NCBI GenBank assembly: GCA_949592205.1
Contig: CATIUR010000005.1
Coordinates: 91,318,777-91,382,776 of the forward strand
Direction of reading: 5' to 3'
Source of the DNA: Helichrysum umbraculigerum
Lineage: Eukaryota > Streptophyta > Magnoliopsida > Asterales > Asteraceae
Length of the DNA: 64,000 bases
Numbering within the stretch: the stretch's first letter is position 1; every line of letters begins with the position of its first letter. The notes beneath the pieces were generated by a model, which did not search any database, was not told where the DNA came from, and saw nothing but the letters and a program-made list of their open reading frames with translations. Positions 58,864 through 64,000 of this stretch are shown piece after piece. The translations under genes and the position numbers were made by a program.

Positions 58864-61357
58864 TGTAACACCCCCAAATTTGATGATTTGCGGAAGCTTG
58901 ATTTGGGTGTTACTAATCAATAACAAAGCACAAAGATAAATAGCAAACGACTCTATATGCGTCGTTTTAACAAAATATATTGATAATTGAAATGCTTACA
59001 ACATTTAAAGCTTTACATAGCTCGAGTTAAATAAAATGAGATTTCAGTACATAAGTACTTATACAAAATATACTAATGCAAGAAAATCTCAATCGTCTGT
59101 ATGCTGACTCGAGCTAAATCCTGAAGCAGAAACATCCTACTGCTGGGTACCTGCGATATATGCTAAAAGGTCAGCTATAAAGCTGGTGAGCTCACAGGTT
59201 TGAAATCAAGTAATATCGTATGAACCGCAAGATTTAAATAGTGAATTGCATCCAGCAATTAAATAATGAATTGCATCCAGCAATTTAATGATAATCATCG
59301 TGTATACAGCCATGAGCACATAGTTGAGCTTAACTCGAGGGCCGGGTCCCCTATAGAGAATTCCGGGCGAGGTGCCTCCACGAATGCCTAATCAACATTC
59401 GTCTTCCCAAATATTAGTACGTCCGTTTACCCGGTTAGTGCTTGCTAACCCGAACGAGGAGGGTCAATCCTATATGGTACCATATACTAATATTCACGCT
59501 ACAACGTATTAACAACTATGCTGACGGAGGACTTTAAAATGATTAGTTTCGAAAAACTCATGTAGTATATGAAAAGTTGGTACTTGCGTCCACATGTTAA
59601 AAGTTGAGCAATATATCACACCCCTGAGTAAAACAGTAAAAGAGGGGCTATGAGACTCACCTGAGTCTGAATGCGTTTAAACAAACGTAAGTTGATTAGC
59701 CGAATGCGAAGTCCAAAGACTTGTAACCTGAGGGTGTCCACGACACGCGATGGTTATAAATATGATTGGGTATCTCAAAAGATCACCCCTGCAGTTGTTC
59801 GTCCAACTATAATGTCCAAATATCCACTATTTGGTTGATAGGTTTAAGTGTTTGAAAAGTGTACGGCCCGTTGGTGACGGATTTGTAATAATAATCTCAA
59901 TTATTACTATTTTGATTTCGTGGCGTTTTACTTGAAAAATGTGTTTTGATTGTGTTTTAGAAGCCGTTACGAAATCTAAGTACGGGGGTCCGGGGGCAGC
60001 GCCCCTGGTAGCGGGGTCCAAGGGGCGGCAGCCCCTGGCGGGGTCCAAGGGGCAGAGCCCCTGGCTGGGGTCGAGCTGCCAGGTCAGCTTGGAAAATTTT
60101 TATTTCTACTATATTGCTTTGACGAAAAACACATCTGGGATCTGAATTCGGGTAAAATCGAGTGATAAATTTCGAGTCTCGACACTTAATAAAAATCTGA
60201 GTTTTCTGGTTTGTGCGACGTTGAGCATGACGTCGCTAAAGGCGACGTTGCACAATTTAATGCGACGTAGGGTGCTGCGTCGCTAATGCGACGTAGGTGA
60301 TTTCTGCGACGTAGGGGCTTGCGTCGCTAAGTGCGACGTGGCGAGGTATTGGCGACGTTAAGGCTGACGTTGCTATATGCGACGTCGCAATTTAATGCGA
60401 CGTTGTGACTGACGTCGCACTATGCGACGTCACGAGGGGTTTTGCGACGTAGACGCTGACGTCGCATAAATTCGGGGTCAACTGCGACGTAGCGGTCTGT
60501 TGGCCGGAAAATGTGTCGAAAACGAGTTTTTCGGTTTCCGTTCGGTCCAAAACTTTTACCCAACCCTTATAGGGACATTATAAGTTGTTACAAACTACTA
60601 ACAAGTGAAAACATTTAAAAACGAGAGATTTCGGGAATTGTCGGAAACTTACAAGGTGTCGGATTAAAAATCCGAAAAGATAGGATGATAGATCGTGTCG
60701 CGGTGGTCGTTTTCTTCCAAAGTGATAATGAGATCCAAGGCCGTTTGATGTTGCTATTTGCGATTTTTAGTGAGTTTTGGTGATGAAAGTTTGAGAGAAA
60801 AAGATGAAGGAGAGAGAGAGAGGAAAGGAAATAAATGAAAGAAAAGAGGAGGTGGAGGTGGGGTTATCCCCATTTCCAGTTTTTCGCCCCGCGTTCCGTG
60901 TGGTGTTCGTTTGCTCCGTCGTTTAAACGTTAAATAATCATTTTAAATATTAATTGGTACATTTTAAATACAAATTATTACACGATATTTTATTTAATTA
61001 TTTTACAAATAAGTTTACGTTTGAGTTATAAATGTAAGTTGGTTTATTTAGTTTGCGCGTTTTACATTTTAAATTGTGTAACTTTCTGATTGTACGATAC
61101 GAATAAATACGAAATATTATTATAATAATATTTTTGACATAACAACGTTATTTAATAAAATTGGTCACCAACGTCCGTATTAAATTGAATCGAAATACAT
61201 TCGATTTAAATTGCGTACGATTTAACCAAATCGCATTTTCGTATATATTCAACAATATATATAATTCGATACATTAATTAGCCTAACTAGGAACTAATTA
61301 CATGTATTAACATATGATTAGGCACTAATTACTAGTCCTAATTTGGCGGGTGTTACA
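58864..61357 (-). repeat. G3 3' LTR
   Basis: 2494 bp, TGTAACACCCCC...GGTGTTACA. It holds the GC-rich hairpin at 59982-60083 and the hairpin array at 60213-60500. Confidence 0.93.
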
Positions 61358-61394
61358 TTCTCCCCCTGTTAGAAGAATTTCGTCCCGAAATTTA
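61358..61394 (-). other. G3 polypurine tract and adjoining stem
   Basis: The TAA stop overlaps AAATTTCGGGACGAAATT (61376-61393), then a purine run (AGGGGGAGAA) meets the LTR. Confidence 0.82.
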
Positions 61395-64000
61395 GTTCGA
61401 AGTCGTGTTTGATGTAGAATCAGTGAAAAGTTGAGGATATTTGAGTCGCATTTGGTCTTCCCGTTCCCAGGTGAATTCCGGACCACGCCGCGAATTCCAT
61501 CTGACCTTGACGATGGGAATACGACTTTGTTTCAGTTGTTTGACCTCACGGTCCATAATTTCAGCGGGTTCCTCAACGAAATGAAGTTTATCGTCAACAC
61601 GAATTTCATCTAGTGGAATAATAAGTGTCTCATCAGACAGACACTTCTTCAAGTTTGAAATATGAAAAGTAGGGTGCACGCTGCTGAGTTCGGATGGCAG
61701 CTGCAATCGGTAAGCTACGGGGCCAACCCGTTCAAGGATCTCAAAAGGCCCGATGTATCTGGGGTTCAACTTCCCGCGTTTGCCAAAACGGATGACGCCT
61801 TTCCAAGGCGATACTTTCAAGAGTACTCGATCCCCAACTTGGAACTCGAGTGGTTTGCGTCTCACGTCAGCATAACTTTTCTGACGATCACGTGCGGTTT
61901 TGAGTCTGTTTTGGATTTCCACAATTTTCTCAGTGGTGGCGTGTATGAGTTCAGGACCAGTGAGTTGACTATCTCCCACCTCAGTCCAACAGATCGGTGA
62001 TCGGCACTTACGACCGTACAGTGCCTCAAAAGGTGCAGCCTTAATGCTGGCGTGATAACTGTTATTGTACGAAAACTCGCACAACGGTAGATGTTTTTCC
62101 CAGTTTGTACCGAAATCAACTACGCAGGCTCGTAGCATGTCTTCCAGTGTTTGAATGGTTCGTTCACTTTGGCCATCGGTTTGAGGATGGTACGCGGTAC
62201 TCATATCGAGACGGGTACCCAATGCTTTCTGAAGTGATTGCCAAAAGTGAGAGGTGAAACGGGCATCTCTGTCAGAGATGATTGAGGTTGGAACACCGTG
62301 ATGAGAAATGATTTCCTTGATGTAGATTTGTGTAAGGCGTTCCATTTTATCGTTTTCTTTGATTGCCAGGAAATGAGCAGATTTGGTGAGACGATCGACG
62401 ATCACCCAAATGGTATTGCAACCGCTCGACGACTTTGGTAGTTTGGTTATGAAGTCCATGGCAATTTGATCCCATTTCCATTCAGGGATTTCAGGTTGTT
62501 GGAGTAAACCAGGAGGTTTCTGATGTTCGGTTTTGACTTTCGAGCAAGTAAGACACTTGCTGACATAAGTGGCGATTTCGGCTTTCATGTTTGGCCACCA
62601 ATAAAATTCCTTGATGCCGTGGTACATCTTATCGGATCCAGGATGAATAGAATATTTAGACTTGTGAGCCTCGTCCATCACCAAGTCTCTTAGGTTCCCA
62701 AAACTAGGCAACCAGATTCGGTTTGAGAAATACCTAATTCCGTTAGGTCTGATTTCGAATTGTTTGTCAATGCCCCTCAAGGCTTCATTTTTGATGTGTT
62801 CAGGTTTCAGGGCTTCGATCTGAGCGGTATGAATTTGAATGGTAAGATCGTTATGAATGGTCATACTGAGGGCTCGGACTCGAAGTGGTTTTGATCGTTC
62901 CTTTCGGCTGAGGGCATCGGCTACAACATTAGCCTTCCCTGGATGGTACTTGATCTCGCAATCGTAATCGGTAAGCAACTCGACCCATCGACGTTGCCTC
63001 ATATTGAGATCCTTCTGATCGAAGATATGTTGGAGACTTTTATGATCGGTAAAGATTGTGCACTTAGTGCCGTAGAGATAATGTCTCCAGATTTTGAGAG
63101 CAAAAACGACAGCTCCAAGCTCGAGATCATGAGTGGTGTAGTTCTTTTCGTGAATTTTTAGCTGTCGTGAGGCATAAGCAATAACCTTGTCTCGTTGCAT
63201 CAACACGCAACCAAGACCTTGGTGAGAAGCATCGCAGTATACCACGAAGTCATCGGTGCCTTCGGGTAGTGATAGAATTGGAGCACTGCAAAGCTTTTGT
63301 TTCAGAAGTTGGAACGCTGACTCTTGTTTCTCGGTCCAATCGAACCTTTTGTCCTTCTGAGTCAGTACCGTGAGTGATTGAGCTATTTTGGAGAAATTTT
63401 CGATAAATCGTCGATAATACCCAGCAAGACCCAAGAATTGTCGTACTTCCGTTGCAGAGGTGGGTGCTTGCCAGTCTTTGATTGCCTCGATTTTTGATGG
63501 GTCCACGTGAATTCCCTGACTGTCGATCACATGACCAAGAAATTGAACAGTTTGGATCCAGAACTCACACTTAGAGAATTTAGCATAAAGCTCCTCGTGT
63601 CTAAGTAGTTCCAGGATAGTTCTGAGGTGTTGCGCATGTTCTTGCTCGTTGCGCGAGTAAATGAGTATGTCATCGATAAAGACAATGACAAACTTATCGA
63701 GGTAAGGTTTGCACACCCGATTCATGAGGTCCATGAATACTGCCGGTGCGTTAGTTAGACCGAAGGGCATCACTTGGAATTCGTAATGCCCGTAACGAGT
63801 TCTGAAAGCAGTTTTTGGAATATCGGTGTCGCGAACTCGTAACTGATGATAACCTGATCGCAGGTCGATTTTTGAGTAAATACTTGAACCCTGAAGTTGG
63901 TCGAATAGATCATCAATGCGAGGAAGTGGATAACGGTTCTTGACGGTCAATTTGTTCAATTCTCGGTAGTCGATGCACATTCGGAATGAACCGTCCTTCT
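61392..64000 (-). CDS. G3 pol polyprotein: RT, RNase H, integrase, chromodomain (partial)
   Basis: The frame is open from the window edge; the first residues visible are KDGSFRMC of reverse transcriptase, so gag, protease and early RT lie outside. FIDD (RT), the YCDASHQGLG RNase H start, the integrase HHCC finger and the catalytic triad (MDFITKLP, SDRDARF, DGQSER) are all intact. A GPF module and a chromodomain-like end (WEREDQMRLKYPQLF) follow. About 869 codons are visible without a stop. The protein is closely related to G1, so G1 and G3 could supply enzymes to TG1 and LX if expressed. Confidence 0.95.
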   Translation of the reverse strand, partial: KDGSFRMCIDYRELNKLTVKNRYPLPRIDDLFDQLQGSSIYSKIDLRSGYHQLRVRDTDIPKTAFRTRYGHYEFQVMPFGLTNAPAVFMDLMNRVCKPYLDKFVIVFIDDILIYSRNEQEHAQHLRTILELLRHEELYAKFSKCEFWIQTVQFLGHVIDSQGIHVDPSKIEAIKDWQAPTSATEVRQFLGLAGYYRRFIENFSKIAQSLTVLTQKDKRFDWTEKQESAFQLLKQKLCSAPILSLPEGTDDFVVYCDASHQGLGCVLMQRDKVIAYASRQLKIHEKNYTTHDLELGAVVFALKIWRHYLYGTKCTIFTDHKSLQHIFDQKDLNMRQRRWVELLTDYDCEIKYHPGKANVVADALSRKERSKPLRVRALSMTIHNDLTIQIHTAQIEALKPEHIKNEALRGIDKQFEIRPNGIRYFSNRIWLPSFGNLRDLVMDEAHKSKYSIHPGSDKMYHGIKEFYWWPNMKAEIATYVSKCLTCSKVKTEHQKPPGLLQQPEIPEWKWDQIAMDFITKLPKSSSGCNTIWVIVDRLTKSAHFLAIKENDKMERLTQIYIKEIISHHGVPTSIISDRDARFTSHFWQSLQKALGTRLDMSTAYHPQTDGQSERTIQTLEDMLRACVVDFGTNWEKHLPLCEFSYNNSYHASIKAAPFEALYGRKCRSPICWTEVGDSQLTGPELIHATTEKIVEIQNRLKTARDRQKSYADVRRKPLEFQVGDRVLLKVSPWKGVIRFGKRGKLNPRYIGPFEILERVGPVAYRLQLPSELSSVHPTFHISNLKKCLSDETLIIPLDEIRVDDKLHFVEEPAEIMDREVKQLKQSRIPIVKVRWNSRRGPEFTWEREDQMRLKYPQLFTDSTSNTTSN

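Larger units (their letters stand above)
58864..64000 (-). mobile_element. G3: Ty3/gypsy chromovirus, runs off the window
   Basis: 3' LTR 58864-61357, polypurine tract, then an intact pol frame to the right edge. The protein and LTR are related to G1 but clearly diverged (extra GC-rich unit, different hairpin stems). No breaks seen in the visible part. Confidence 0.93.

Overview
This is plant nuclear DNA. The evidence is GT-AG introns, (TA)n tracts, Stowaway, hAT and Harbinger-type elements, and chromovirus LTR retrotransposons primed by initiator Met-tRNA. The retrotransposon and Harbinger proteins resemble those I know from Asteraceae, but the family assignment is an inference and the species cannot be read from the window.

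Region 1 (1-15887) holds the only clear cellular gene. It is the 3' part of a SABRE/KIP-type gene of the FMP27/BLTP2 group of very large bridge-like lipid-transfer proteins, on the + strand. Sixteen exons join in phase and give about 2258 residues. The first exon is cut by the window edge. The longer introns hold foldback elements beside (TA)n tracts, a Stowaway element, and a hAT element with an 8-bp target duplication sitting inside a foldback element.

Region 2 (15888-20419) is intergenic. Its main feature is a mariner-like foldback element whose centre is an array of about eleven copies of a CACATGTG-centred palindrome.

Region 3 (20417-34265) holds two PIF/Harbinger-type elements of one family in opposite orientation, each flanked by TTA. 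HB1 is a 645-bp non-coding derivative. HB2 carries a frameshifted Myb/SANT-like ORF1 and no transposase. HB2 was split by G1, a complete Ty3/gypsy chromovirus on the - strand (21203-32001) with intact gag-pol, a 5-bp target duplication (GTTTG) and LTRs that differ at about one base. G1 also has an extra coiled-coil ORF (ORF0) upstream of gag.

Region 4 (34667-64000) is a Russian-doll nest. LTR fragment V is interrupted by decayed chromovirus G2 (- strand). G2's pol is interrupted by non-coding element LX (+ strand), and LX by the gag-only element TG1 (- strand, target duplication GAGAT). G2's 5' LTR is separately interrupted by chromovirus G3, which runs off the right edge. Eye-counted LTR differences (G2 about 12 in 992 bp, LX about 1 in 827, TG1 about 7 in 2785) fit G2 being oldest. 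LX and TG1 do not separate.

How the parts may work together: G1, and probably G3, look autonomous. TG1 makes its own Gag but no enzymes, and LX makes no protein, so both would need enzymes supplied in trans. All these elements share the Met-tRNA primer site and a stem-forming motif next to the polypurine tract. The most unusual signal is an array of short GCGAC/GTCGC hairpins at the same LTR position in G1, TG1 and G3. Stem sequences differ between families but the hairpin layout is kept.
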